Shown here in pieces: positions 54,571 through 63,512 of a stretch of DNA of 64,000 nt; position 1 is the stretch's first letter, and every line of letters starts with the position of its first letter. Source of the stretch: Bradyrhizobium nivariense (GTDB taxonomy: Bacteria > Pseudomonadota > Alphaproteobacteria > Rhizobiales > Xanthobacteraceae); the NCBI RefSeq assembly GCF_029846715.1, contig NZ_JARVWW010000017.1, forward strand, positions 1 to 64,000, read 5' to 3'. Below the pieces are notes generated by a model. The model worked only from the letters and a program-made list of their open reading frames with translations, was not told the origin of the DNA and searched no databases. The position numbers and the translations under genes were made by a program.

Positions 54571-56736
54571 TTAGCCTGAAGCCTTGGCCTCGCGGCGGCG
54601 GGCGGTGAGGATGTATTCGGTGTAGCCGTTCGGCTGCTCGCGTCCCTTGAAGACGAGGTCGCAGGCGGCCTTGAAGGCTGTGCCGTCGAAGGCGGGCGCC
54701 ATCGGCTTGTAGATGGTATCGCCGGCGTTCTGCTTGTCGACCACGACCGCCATGCGCTTGAGCGATTCCATCACCTGCGCTTCGGTGATGACGCCCTGAT
54801 GCAGCCAATTGGCAAGGTGCTGGCTGGAGATGCGCAAGGTGGCGCGGTCTTCCATCAGGCCGACATCGTGGATGTCGGGCACCTTGGAGCAGCCGACGCC
54901 CTGGTCGATCCAGCGCACGACATAGCCCAGAATGCCCTGGCAGTTGTTGTCGATCTCCTGCTTGACGTCGTCGGGCGCCCAGTTCGACTTCGACACCGGA
55001 ATGGTGAGGATGTCGGAGAGTTTTGCCCGGGGGCCGCCCTTGGTCAGCTCCTGCTGCCGCGCGGTGACGTTGACCTGGTGGTAGTGCAGCGCGTGCAGCG
55101 TGGCTGCGGTCGGCGAGGGCACCCAGGCGGTGGTGGCGCCGGCTTGCGGATGGGCGAGCTTCTGGGCAAGCATGTCCGCCATCTTGTCGGGCGCGGCCCA
55201 CATGCCCTTGCCGATCTGCGCATGGCCGGGCAGGCCACAGGTCAGGCCCATGTCGACGTTCCAGTCCTCATAGGCCTTGATCCAGGCCTGCGCCTTCATC
55301 TCGTTCTTGCGGATCATCGGGCCCGCTTCCATCGAGGTGTGGATCTCGTCGCCGGTGCGGTCGAGGAAGCCGGTGTTGATGAACATGATGCGCTTGGAGG
55401 CGTGCTGAATGCAGGCCTTGAGGTTGACGGTGGTGCGCCGCTCCTCGTCCATGATGCCGACCTTGAGCGTGTTCTCGGGCAGCGACAGCATCTTCTCGAC
55501 GCGGTCGAATATTTCGCAGGTCAGCGACACCTCGTCGGGGCCGTGCATCTTCGGCTTGACGATATAGGCCGAGCCGGTGCGGCTGTTCTTGACCTTGGAG
55601 TTGCCTTTCAAGTCATGCACGGCAAGAAGCCCGGAGACGGCGGCGTCGAGCAGGCCTTCCGGAATCTCCTCGCCCTTTTCGTCCAGCACCGCGTCAGTGA
55701 ACATGTGGTGACCGCAATTGCGCATCAAGAGCAGGCTGCGGCCATGCAGCTTGACCTCGCCCTTGCCGTCAGGCGTCTTGTAGCTGCGGTCGGCATTGAG
55801 CGAGCGCGTCAGCGTCTTGCCGCCCTTCTCGAAATCGGCCGACAGCGTGCCGTTCATCAGGCCGAGCGTGTTGCGATAGACCAGCACCTTGTCCTCGGCA
55901 TCGACCGCGGCGACCGAGTCCTCCATGTCGAGAATCGTGGAGACCGCGGACTCCATGACCATGTCCGCGACGCCGGCCGGATCGTCCTTGCCGATCGCGC
56001 TGGTGCGGTCGATCTTCACTTCGACATGCAGGCCGTTGTTGGCGAGCAGCACCGCGCTCGGTGCGGCTGCATCGCCCTGGAAGCCCGCGAATTGCGCGGC
56101 GTTCTTCAGCGCGGTGGCGTTGCCGCTCTTCAGCTTCACCGCGAGCTGGCCCGCGACCACGCTATAGGCGGTGACGTCGGTGTGACTGCCGGTCGCCAGC
56201 GGCACGGCGGCATCGAGGAACGCTTTTGCCTTGGCGATCACCTTGTCGCCGCGCGCCTTGTTGTAGCCCTTGCCGCTCTCGGACGGATCGTGCGGGATCG
56301 CGTCGGTGCCGTAGAAGGCGTCATAGAGCGAACCCCAGCGCGCATTCGCGGCGTTCAGCGCGTAGCGTGCGTTGGTCAGGGGCACGACGAGCTGCGGGCC
56401 GCAGATCTTGCCGATCTCCTCGTCCACATTGGCGGTCTCGACCCTCTGCGTCGCCGGCTCCGGGACGAGATAGCCGATCTCCTTCAGGAAGGCGGTATAG
56501 GCATCGAGGTCGAACGCCTTGCCCTTGTTGGCGCGGTGCCAGTCGTCGATCTTGGCCTGCAGCGTGTCGCGCACCGCCAGCAGCGCGCGGTTCTTCGGCC
56601 CCAGCTCCTTGATGATGGCGGCAACCCCGGCCCAGAACGCATCCGGCGCGATCCCCGTTTTCGGGGCCGCTTCCTTGGCGATGAAGTCAAACAGGACGGG
56701 AGCGATCTTCAATCCGTGGGCGTCGACGCGTTTCAT
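54571..56736 (-). CDS. glcB: Malate synthase G
   Basis: This 721-residue monomeric enzyme joins glyoxylate and acetyl-CoA to malate in the glyoxylate cycle. Length matches GlcB of E. coli (723). Family segments are seen: ILDMEDSVAAVDAEDK, the metal and substrate site around VKPKMHGPDEV, MDEERRTTVNLKACI and WVPSPTAATLHALHYHQ. ATG 56736 (MKRVDAHGL) is chosen as the family start; the longer frame upstream is not similar. It stands alone, with no glc regulator nearby. Confidence 0.96.
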   Translation of the reverse strand: MKRVDAHGLKIAPVLFDFIAKEAAPKTGIAPDAFWAGVAAIIKELGPKNRALLAVRDTLQAKIDDWHRANKGKAFDLDAYTAFLKEIGYLVPEPATQRVETANVDEEIGKICGPQLVVPLTNARYALNAANARWGSLYDAFYGTDAIPHDPSESGKGYNKARGDKVIAKAKAFLDAAVPLATGSHTDVTAYSVVAGQLAVKLKSGNATALKNAAQFAGFQGDAAAPSAVLLANNGLHVEVKIDRTSAIGKDDPAGVADMVMESAVSTILDMEDSVAAVDAEDKVLVYRNTLGLMNGTLSADFEKGGKTLTRSLNADRSYKTPDGKGEVKLHGRSLLLMRNCGHHMFTDAVLDEKGEEIPEGLLDAAVSGLLAVHDLKGNSKVKNSRTGSAYIVKPKMHGPDEVSLTCEIFDRVEKMLSLPENTLKVGIMDEERRTTVNLKACIQHASKRIMFINTGFLDRTGDEIHTSMEAGPMIRKNEMKAQAWIKAYEDWNVDMGLTCGLPGHAQIGKGMWAAPDKMADMLAQKLAHPQAGATTAWVPSPTAATLHALHYHQVNVTARQQELTKGGPRAKLSDILTIPVSKSNWAPDDVKQEIDNNCQGILGYVVRWIDQGVGCSKVPDIHDVGLMEDRATLRISSQHLANWLHQGVITEAQVMESLKRMAVVVDKQNAGDTIYKPMAPAFDGTAFKAACDLVFKGREQPNGYTEYILTARRREAKASG

Positions 56737-56902
56737 GATGGTCTTTCTTGTTGGAAATGGCTGTTTTTGGCTGCTTTTGACCCGACAGCAGCAAAATGCG
56801 CCCACAGGGAGCGGCTTTCAGGGCCTTATTAGCCCCAAAATCGGGGCCGTGAGAAGGCCCCCGACGTCTGTCAAAATGTCAAGGCGAGGTGGCGGCAAGC
56901 TG

Positions 56903-57011
56903 GCTGTCATCGCCCGGCTCCGACCGGGCGATCCAGTATTCCAGAGGCGGCAGTGATCTAACCGAGAAGTCTCGGCGTACTGGATTCCCCGCCTTCGCGG
57001 GGAATGACAGC
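56903..57011. repeat. Palindromic repeat with hairpin arms between glcB and cysNC
   Basis: Outer ends GCTGTCAT and ATGACAGC pair, as do ATCCAGTA and TACTGGAT; each arm folds on its own (CCCGGctccgaCCGGG; CCCCGccttcgCGGGG). The whole gap 56737-57112 (376 bases) otherwise shows no gene. Confidence 0.8.
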
Positions 57012-57071
57012 GGAGCAAGTGGTGACGTCCGCCGTCGCCATGCCGGGCTCCTTAGATGCGGCGGCAGGTGG

Positions 57072-57094
57072 ATGGCCGGGTCAATCCCGGCCAT
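57072..57094 (-). terminator. Hairpin downstream of cysNC
   Basis: ATGGCCGGG-tcaat-CCCGGCCAT, a perfect 9-bp stem 18 bases beyond the cysNC stop. No T-run, so termination is uncertain. Confidence 0.5.
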
Positions 57095-57112
57095 GACGTA
57101 AGAGGCCGCCCT

Positions 57113-59050
57113 TCAAATATTTGCGGCGAGGTCCACGACTTCGTCGAACAACACACCGGTCGTCTTCAGCATCTGTTCGATCTCGTCCGCCGCCTCGGCG
57201 ACCGTCCGCGTCGAGGTGTCGATCACGAGCTCGGCGGCGTGCGGTGCCTCGTAGTCGTTGCCGATGCCGGTGAAGGATTGCAGGGTGCCGGCGCGGGCTT
57301 TCTTGTAGTGGCCCTTGGGGTCGCGCTCCTCGCAGATCTCGGCCGGTGTCGCGACATGGATCTCGCGGAACGAAGTGTCGGCGATGCGGCGCGCGGTGGC
57401 GCGGTCTTCGCGGGCCGGCGAGACGGCGGCGACGATGGCGATGTGGCCGTTGCGGGCGAGATGCGTCGCGACTTCGGCGAGACGGCGGATGTTCTCGCTG
57501 CGATCATTGGCCGAGAAGCCGAGATCGCTGTTGAGCCCGGCGCGCAGCGTGTCGCCGTCGAGCAGGATCGGCGAGCCGCCATTCGAAAACAGCCGCCGCT
57601 CCAGCGCCTTGGCCAGCGTCGACTTGCCGGACGCCGGAAGGCCCGTGAGCCAGACCACGGCGCCATTGTGCTGATAGCGCGCCGAGCGTTCGTCGGGCCG
57701 CAGCGCGGATTCCACCGGCACGATGTCGACCGGCACGGCGCGCTGGCCGGCATCGACCGACAGTACGAGGCCGCCGCCCGCGATGCGGCCGGACACCTCG
57801 ATCACGATGCGGCCGGTGCGCGGGTTCTCGGTGTAGGGGTCGGTGGCAATCGGATTCGAAAGAGAGATGTCGATCTCGCCGACATGGTTGCGGCCGATCG
57901 CCTTGTTCTCGACGCTCGACAGCTCGCCGGGATCGACGGCCTTCTCGATGGCGACGACCGTGGCGCGGCTTTCCTTAGGTCCGCAGCGAACCAGGAGCTG
58001 GTCGCCCTTGGCCAGCGGCTTGTCGTGCAGCCAGAAGATCCGCGCGCGCAGCCGCCGCGTCTCGCGTGGGGCGCTATTCGCATGCGCGATGATATCGCCG
58101 CGCTCGACGAACAGCTCGCGGTCGAGCGTGATGCCAACCGAGCGGCCCGCACCCTGTCGGCCCGCGACCGGCGTCATCGGCCAGCTCTCGACCGTCTTGA
58201 TCTTCGCGATCTTGCCGGCCGGCATGATCACGATCTCGTCGCCGGCAATGAGGCTGCCGGATTCGATGCGGCCCGCGACGATGCGGCGGTCGTCGAATTT
58301 GTAGATCGCCTGCACCGGCAGGCGCAGCGCCAGCGTTTCCAGCGGACGCGCCGGCTCGAGCCTATCAAGGGCCTCGACCACGGTTGGGCCTTTGTACCAG
58401 CCGATGCGGTCGGTGCGCTCGGCGACGCCGTCGCCGTCGCGGGCGGAAATCGGGATCACGGCCGTGGGCTTCACGCCGAGGCCCAGCAGATGCGCCGAGA
58501 TCTCGTCGCTGATCTCCTTGAAGCGCTCCGCGGAGAAGTCGACGCGGTCCATCTTGTTGACGACGATCGCGACCTGCTTCACGCCGAGCAGATGCAGGAG
58601 ATAGCCGTGCCGCCGGGTCTGGTCGCGCACGCCTTCGAGCGCGTCGATGATCAGCACCGCGCCGTCGGCTTGCGAGGCGCCGGTGATCATGTTGCGCAGG
58701 AATTCGGCGTGGCCGGGCGCGTCGATCAGCACGATGTCGCGCGAATTGGTGCGGAAGCGGATCTGCGTCGTGTCGATGGTGATGCCCTGGTCGCGCTCGG
58801 TCTGGAGTGCGTCGAGCAGGAACGACCATTCGAACGGCATGCCGCGCCGCGCGCTGACGGCCTTGAGCATCTCGAGCTTGCCATCGGGCAGGCTGCCGGT
58901 CTCGTGCAGCAGGCGGCCGACCAGCGTCGACTTGCCGTGGTCGACATGGCCGACGATGACGATGCGGACCTGCGGTCGCGTCGTGCCATTTGGCATCGAA
59001 TTGGTGCCGTTCGGAGTGGCGGGCGAAACGGGGGTGACGATCATGTTCAT
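57113..59050 (-). CDS. cysNC: Sulfate adenylyltransferase subunit 1 / adenylylsulfate kinase fusion (CysNC)
   Basis: This 645-residue fusion has an N-terminal EF-Tu-like GTPase (G34-T42 GHVDHGKST, DAPGHAEF, NKMD) that speeds ATP sulfurylase, and a C-terminal APS kinase (P-loop GLPASGKST near 470) that makes PAPS. CysN works with CysD. It starts at ATG 59050, 16 bases after the cysD stop. The fusion is common in rhizobia (NodQ-like). Confidence 0.96.
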   Translation of the reverse strand: MNMIVTPVSPATPNGTNSMPNGTTRPQVRIVIVGHVDHGKSTLVGRLLHETGSLPDGKLEMLKAVSARRGMPFEWSFLLDALQTERDQGITIDTTQIRFRTNSRDIVLIDAPGHAEFLRNMITGASQADGAVLIIDALEGVRDQTRRHGYLLHLLGVKQVAIVVNKMDRVDFSAERFKEISDEISAHLLGLGVKPTAVIPISARDGDGVAERTDRIGWYKGPTVVEALDRLEPARPLETLALRLPVQAIYKFDDRRIVAGRIESGSLIAGDEIVIMPAGKIAKIKTVESWPMTPVAGRQGAGRSVGITLDRELFVERGDIIAHANSAPRETRRLRARIFWLHDKPLAKGDQLLVRCGPKESRATVVAIEKAVDPGELSSVENKAIGRNHVGEIDISLSNPIATDPYTENPRTGRIVIEVSGRIAGGGLVLSVDAGQRAVPVDIVPVESALRPDERSARYQHNGAVVWLTGLPASGKSTLAKALERRLFSNGGSPILLDGDTLRAGLNSDLGFSANDRSENIRRLAEVATHLARNGHIAIVAAVSPAREDRATARRIADTSFREIHVATPAEICEERDPKGHYKKARAGTLQSFTGIGNDYEAPHAAELVIDTSTRTVAEAADEIEQMLKTTGVLFDEVVDLAANI

Positions 59051-59066
59051 ACGACGCTCGCGTCCT

Positions 59067-59963
59067 TCAGAGATAGCCGGCGACGCGCAGGCGCTCGAAA
59101 GCGTCCTCGGTCTCGTGGTCGAGCGCACGGCCGGCACGTTCCGGCACCTTGGTCTGCTCGAGCTCGATCAGGATCTCGTCGATGTTCGACGCCGTCGAAG
59201 CGACCGGATTGGTGATGTCCTGATCGCCCAGCGAGCGATAGCGCTTGCCGTTTTGCGACAGGTAGAGCGGGATGATCGGGATGTTCTCGCGCTTGGTGTA
59301 GGCCCAGATATCGGACTCGGTCCAATGCAGAATCGGATGGATGCGCAAATGCGCGCCCTGGGGCGGCGAGGCGTTGAAATGATCCCAGAACTCCGGCGGC
59401 TGGTCGCGCACGTCCCAATTGCCTTCCAAGCCGCGCGGCGAGAACACGCGCTCCTTGGCGCGCGTCGCCTCCTCGTCGCGGCGGATGCCGGCAATCAGGC
59501 CGTCAAAACCGTATTTGCCGAGTGCCATCTTGAGGCCCTCGGTCTTGCGCGCGGCGGAACGGGCGGCGGGCGGCAGCGTTGGGTCGACGGCATCGATCGG
59601 CGGGCAGGGCTCCACACGCAAATCGAGATCCCACTCCTTGCCGTAGTGATCGCGGAACCGATACATCTCCGGAAACTTCTTGCCAGTGTCGACATGGAGA
59701 GCCGGGAACGGCAGGCGGCCGAAGAAGGCCTTGCGTGCCAGCCAGATCATGACATTGGAGTCCTTGCCGAGCGACCACAGCAGGGCGATCTTCTTGAGGC
59801 GGCCGAAGGCTTCGCGGAAGATATAGATGCTCTGGGCTTCGAGCTGGTCGAGATGGTCCATGCTCGGGGCAAGGTCAGCAGAAAATTCTCGGGCGTGCTT
59901 ACGCTCGGCGAGAGCGGGACTGCTCAGTCCATTTGCAGCGGAATCGTCCTTGAGAAGATGCAT
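59067..59963 (-). CDS. cysD: Sulfate adenylyltransferase subunit 2 CysD
   Basis: This protein has about 298 residues and catalyses formation of APS from sulfate and ATP. The PP-loop is SLGKDSNVM, followed by PALHVDTGKKFPEMY, RRDEEATRAKERVFS and the C-terminal ERAGRALDHE. Compared with E. coli CysD, the segment between PLYL and the terminal helix is about 30 residues shorter. The N-terminus before MDHLDQLEAQSIYIFREA is extended by 34 residues if ATG 59963 is used; ATG 59861 is the alternative. It is divergent from cysG across 143 bases that must hold both promoters. Confidence 0.93.
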   Translation of the reverse strand: MHLLKDDSAANGLSSPALAERKHAREFSADLAPSMDHLDQLEAQSIYIFREAFGRLKKIALLWSLGKDSNVMIWLARKAFFGRLPFPALHVDTGKKFPEMYRFRDHYGKEWDLDLRVEPCPPIDAVDPTLPPAARSAARKTEGLKMALGKYGFDGLIAGIRRDEEATRAKERVFSPRGLEGNWDVRDQPPEFWDHFNASPPQGAHLRIHPILHWTESDIWAYTKRENIPIIPLYLSQNGKRYRSLGDQDITNPVASTASNIDEILIELEQTKVPERAGRALDHETEDAFERLRVAGYL

Positions 59964-60106
59964 CTCTGCCACTTTGCGTTTGGAGGCGAAAATTCTATAG
60001 TTGCGGTGCGGAGGAGAAGAAAAAAATTTCTCTTTGCGCGCTCGAAACGACACATATATAGAAAATAATTCCAGTCAACCCCGGATGTGGGGGAAGCGAG
60101 TATCGC

Positions 60107-61531
60107 ATGCGGTTCTTGCCGGTGTTTCTCGATCTCAAGACCGGTCCGGTGGTCCTCATCGGCGCGGGCGAGCTTTTGCGCGCCAAGTTGCGCGTGCTCG
60201 CCGCTGCCGGTGCGCGCATTCGCGTGCATGCGATCGACGGCAATCAGGACCTGGGTCTGAGCTCCGGGGACGCGATGCGTATCGACATCGCGGCCGGCGA
60301 TCCGCTCACAGCCGATCTCTCAGGAATCATCGCCATCGTTTGCGCCGGCGCCGGCGATGTCGGCGTTGCGATGTCGGTCCGCGCCAAGGCGCTCGGCCTG
60401 CCCGTCAACGTCATGGACGATCTCGAACATTCCAGCTTCATTTTCCCGGCGATCGTCGATCGCGGCGATGTCGTGGTCGCCGTCGGCACTGGCGGCACGT
60501 CGCCGGTGGTGGCGCGGCGCGTCCGCGAGAAGATCGAGGCGCTGCTGCCGGCGCGCATCGGCGAGCTCGCCGAGTTCATCGGCGGCTTCCGCAAATCCAT
60601 CAACGAACGTATTGCCGAGTTTCCGCTGCGCCGCCGCTTCTGGGAGCGCGTCATCGACGGCCCGATCGGTGCCGCCGTTCTGGCCGGCCGCAAAGGCGAG
60701 GCGGACGCGGCGCTCAAGGCGATCTCCGATCCATCCGCGTTCGCACGGGCCGACCAGCCGGAAGGCTCCGTCGCGCTGGTCGGTGCAGGGCCCGGCGATC
60801 CGGATTTGCTCACCATCAAGGCGCTGCGCGCGCTCCAGGACGCCGATATCGTCTTCCACGACGAACTGGTTTCGCCTGAAGTTCTCGACCGCATCCGTCG
60901 TGACACCACGCGCGTGCCGGTCGGCCGCCGCGTCGGCAAGCCCGGCATCGGGCAGGACGCGATCAACAAGCGCATGATCGCGGCCGCCGAATCCGGCCAG
61001 CGCGTGGTGCGGCTGAAGGGCGGCGATCCCTTCGTGTTCGGCCGCGGCGGCGAAGAAGTCGAAGCCCTGCGTGCAGCCGGCGTTGCCTATTCGATCATTC
61101 CCGGCATCACCGCAGGGCTCGGCGGTGCCGCCGATTTCGAGGTGCCGCTCACCTACCGTCATGAAGCGACCCGCATCACCTTCCTCACCGCGCACAAGGC
61201 GCGCGACGCGGAGACGGTGGACTGGTCGACGCTCACCGACACCAAAATGACCGTCGTGGTCTACATGGGCATGACCGCCGCGCCCGCCATACGCGCCGGC
61301 CTCTTTGCCGCCGGCCGTTCGCCGGAGACGCCGGTCGGCGTGTTCGCCCGCGTCACGCGTCCCGATGCGCAAGGCGCGATCGGCACGCTACGCGACCTGC
61401 CCGAGCTGGTGCGACGGACAAATGGCGGCCCCGCCATTCTCATCATCGGCGATGTGGTCCGGCATGCCGGCTCGCTTCGCCGCCAAACCCCAAAACAAAT
61501 CATCTCTGACCTATTGGATGCAGCCGAATGA
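60107..61531 (+). CDS. cysG: Siroheme synthase CysG
   Basis: This 474-residue protein has an N-terminal dehydrogenase/ferrochelatase domain (residues 1-205; FLPVFLDLKTGPVVLIGAGE) and a C-terminal uroporphyrinogen methyltransferase domain (from 220; LVGAGPGDPDLLTIKALR, VVRLKGGDPFVFGRGGEE). It makes the siroheme needed by CysI. GGGGGAAG lies about ten bases upstream of ATG 60107. Its stop overlaps the next gene as ATGA. Confidence 0.95.
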   Translation: MRFLPVFLDLKTGPVVLIGAGELLRAKLRVLAAAGARIRVHAIDGNQDLGLSSGDAMRIDIAAGDPLTADLSGIIAIVCAGAGDVGVAMSVRAKALGLPVNVMDDLEHSSFIFPAIVDRGDVVVAVGTGGTSPVVARRVREKIEALLPARIGELAEFIGGFRKSINERIAEFPLRRRFWERVIDGPIGAAVLAGRKGEADAALKAISDPSAFARADQPEGSVALVGAGPGDPDLLTIKALRALQDADIVFHDELVSPEVLDRIRRDTTRVPVGRRVGKPGIGQDAINKRMIAAAESGQRVVRLKGGDPFVFGRGGEEVEALRAAGVAYSIIPGITAGLGGAADFEVPLTYRHEATRITFLTAHKARDAETVDWSTLTDTKMTVVVYMGMTAAPAIRAGLFAAGRSPETPVGVFARVTRPDAQGAIGTLRDLPELVRRTNGGPAILIIGDVVRHAGSLRRQTPKQIISDLLDAAE

Positions 61532-61845
61532 CCTCCCCGCTTGAACAGAAGAAGATCAAAATCGCCGGCCCCTCGGTCGTGACCGCCAACCGCACCTGGG
61601 ACGGTATCGTGGTTTACCGCACCGCCGCCAAGAGCTGGTCCGCGGACCTGTCGGAAGCCGCGATCGTGCGCAACTCCGACGAGGCGAAAGCGTTGCTTGC
61701 GGAGTCCGTTGCCGATGACGTCGGCGCGATCGGTCCCTATATCGCGCCGGTACAGGTCGGTGCGGACGGCAAGATCGAACCCGGCAATCTGCGCGAACAG
61801 ATCCGTCGCACCGGCGTGACCATCGGACAGCCGGTCCAGGTTTAA
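61528..61845 (+). CDS. DUF2849 domain protein of the sulfite reductase operon
   Basis: This 105-residue protein matches the DUF2849 family, which in alphaproteobacteria sits between cysG and cysI. It is small, soluble and mixed alpha/beta, with IAGPSVVTANRTWDGIVVYRT at the start. The role is unknown; the fixed position suggests help in CysI assembly or electron supply. Four-base overlap with cysG; 11 bases to cysI. Confidence 0.88.
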   Translation: MTSPLEQKKIKIAGPSVVTANRTWDGIVVYRTAAKSWSADLSEAAIVRNSDEAKALLAESVADDVGAIGPYIAPVQVGADGKIEPGNLREQIRRTGVTIGQPVQV

Positions 61846-61856
61846 GGCATTCTCTC

Positions 61857-63512
61857 ATGTACGCTTACGACGAAATCGACCGCACGCTCGTCAACGAGCG
61901 CGTCTCGGAGTTCCGCGACCAGGTGAAGCGCCGCCTCTCCGGCGAGCTCACCGAGGACGAGTTCAAGATCCTGCGGCTTCAGAACGGCGTCTATCTGCAA
62001 CTGCACGCCTACATGTTCCGCGTCGCGATCCCCTACGGGACGCTGGCGTCGAACCAGTTGCGCGCGCTTGCCCACGTCGCGCGCAAATACGACCGCGGCT
62101 ACGGCCATTTCACCACGCGGCAGAACATCCAGTTCAACTGGATCAAGCTTGCCGAATTGCCGGATGCGCTGGCCGATCTCGCCGAGGTCGGCATCCATGC
62201 GATGCAAACCTCCGGCAACAACATGCGCAACGTCACCTCGGACCAGTGGGCCGGCGTCGCGCCCGGCGAGATCGAGGATCCCCGCATCTGGTCGGAGCTG
62301 ATCCGCCAGCACACAACGCTGCATCCGGAATTCTCGTTCCTGCCGCGCAAGTTCAAGATCGCGATCACCGCGTCGGACCACGACCGCGCCGCGATCAAGA
62401 TCCACGACATCGGGCTGAAGCTGATCAAGAACGAGAAGGGCGAGACCGGCTTCGAGGTGCTGGTCGGCGGCGGGCTCGGCCGCACGCCGTTCATCGGCAA
62501 GACCATCAAGCATTTCGTCCACGGCCGCGACATCCTCAGCTACATCGAGGCGATCCTGCGGGTCTACAACCAGTACGGCCGCCGCGACAACATCTACAAG
62601 GCGCGCATCAAGATCCTGGTGCACGAGCTCGGCATCGAGAAGTTCTCGCGCGAGGTCGAGGAGGAGTGGCAGCACATCCGCAACTCCTCGCTCCAGATCG
62701 ACGACGAGGTGATCGAGGACATCCGCTCGCGCTTCGCCTATCCCTCCTACGAGAAGCTGCCGCACAATCCGGACCAGCTGCGCCAGGCCGCGGCCGATCC
62801 CGATTTCGAGGCATGGCGCAAGAACTCGGTGGCCCCGCACAAGGTCCAGGGCTATTCCATCGTCACGATCTCGCTGAAGCCGATCGGCGCGCCTCCGGGC
62901 GATGCCACCGCCGAGCAGATGGACGCGCTGGCCGATCTCGCCGACAGATATTCCTTCGGTGAGATCCGCGTCGGCCACGAGCAGAACCTCGCTTTGCCGC
63001 ATGTCGCCAAGCGCGACCTGCCGGCGCTGTGGAAGGCGCTCGACAAGCTCGGGCTGGCAACGCCGAACGTCAATCTGATCACCGACATCATCGCCTGTCC
63101 GGGTCTCGACTATTGCTCGCTGGCGAACGCGCGCTCGATCCCGATCGCGCAGGAATTGACGCGGCGCTTCGCCAATCACGAGCTCGCCAATCTGATCGGC
63201 CGCCTCCACATCAACATCTCCGGCTGCATCAATGCCTGCGGCCATCATCATGTCGGGCATATCGGCATTCTCGGCGTCGAGAAGAACGGCGAGGAGGTCT
63301 ATCAGATCACCATCGGCGGGCGCGCCGACGAGAGCGCCGCACTGGGCAATCTGATCGGCCCCGGCGTCAAGTTCGACGAGGTCGCCGACGTCGTCGAGGA
63401 CATCGTGGAGGCCTATCTGGCGCTGCGCGAGCGGCCGGAGGAGCTGTTCATGGACACCGTAAAACGCCTCGGCGTCGAACCCTTCAAGGAGCGCGTCTAT
63501 GCCACTCGTTAA
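61857..63512 (+). CDS. cysI: Sulfite reductase hemoprotein (nitrite/sulfite reductase family)
   Basis: This 551-residue enzyme reduces sulfite to sulfide with six electrons. It has two ferredoxin-like and two siroheme domains; the [4Fe-4S]-siroheme ligands are C414 and C420 (CPGLDYC) and C457 and C461 (GCINACGHHH). The family includes nitrite reductases, but the cys context decides for sulfite. No flavoprotein CysJ gene is seen nearby, so the electron donor may be ferredoxin or lie elsewhere. It ends 14 bases inside the next gene. Confidence 0.95.
   Translation: MYAYDEIDRTLVNERVSEFRDQVKRRLSGELTEDEFKILRLQNGVYLQLHAYMFRVAIPYGTLASNQLRALAHVARKYDRGYGHFTTRQNIQFNWIKLAELPDALADLAEVGIHAMQTSGNNMRNVTSDQWAGVAPGEIEDPRIWSELIRQHTTLHPEFSFLPRKFKIAITASDHDRAAIKIHDIGLKLIKNEKGETGFEVLVGGGLGRTPFIGKTIKHFVHGRDILSYIEAILRVYNQYGRRDNIYKARIKILVHELGIEKFSREVEEEWQHIRNSSLQIDDEVIEDIRSRFAYPSYEKLPHNPDQLRQAAADPDFEAWRKNSVAPHKVQGYSIVTISLKPIGAPPGDATAEQMDALADLADRYSFGEIRVGHEQNLALPHVAKRDLPALWKALDKLGLATPNVNLITDIIACPGLDYCSLANARSIPIAQELTRRFANHELANLIGRLHINISGCINACGHHHVGHIGILGVEKNGEEVYQITIGGRADESAALGNLIGPGVKFDEVADVVEDIVEAYLALRERPEELFMDTVKRLGVEPFKERVYATR

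Noticed and set aside
54799..59215. Very long open frames opposite glcB and cysNC
   Set aside because: Both are antisense shadows of well-conserved enzymes with intact motifs.
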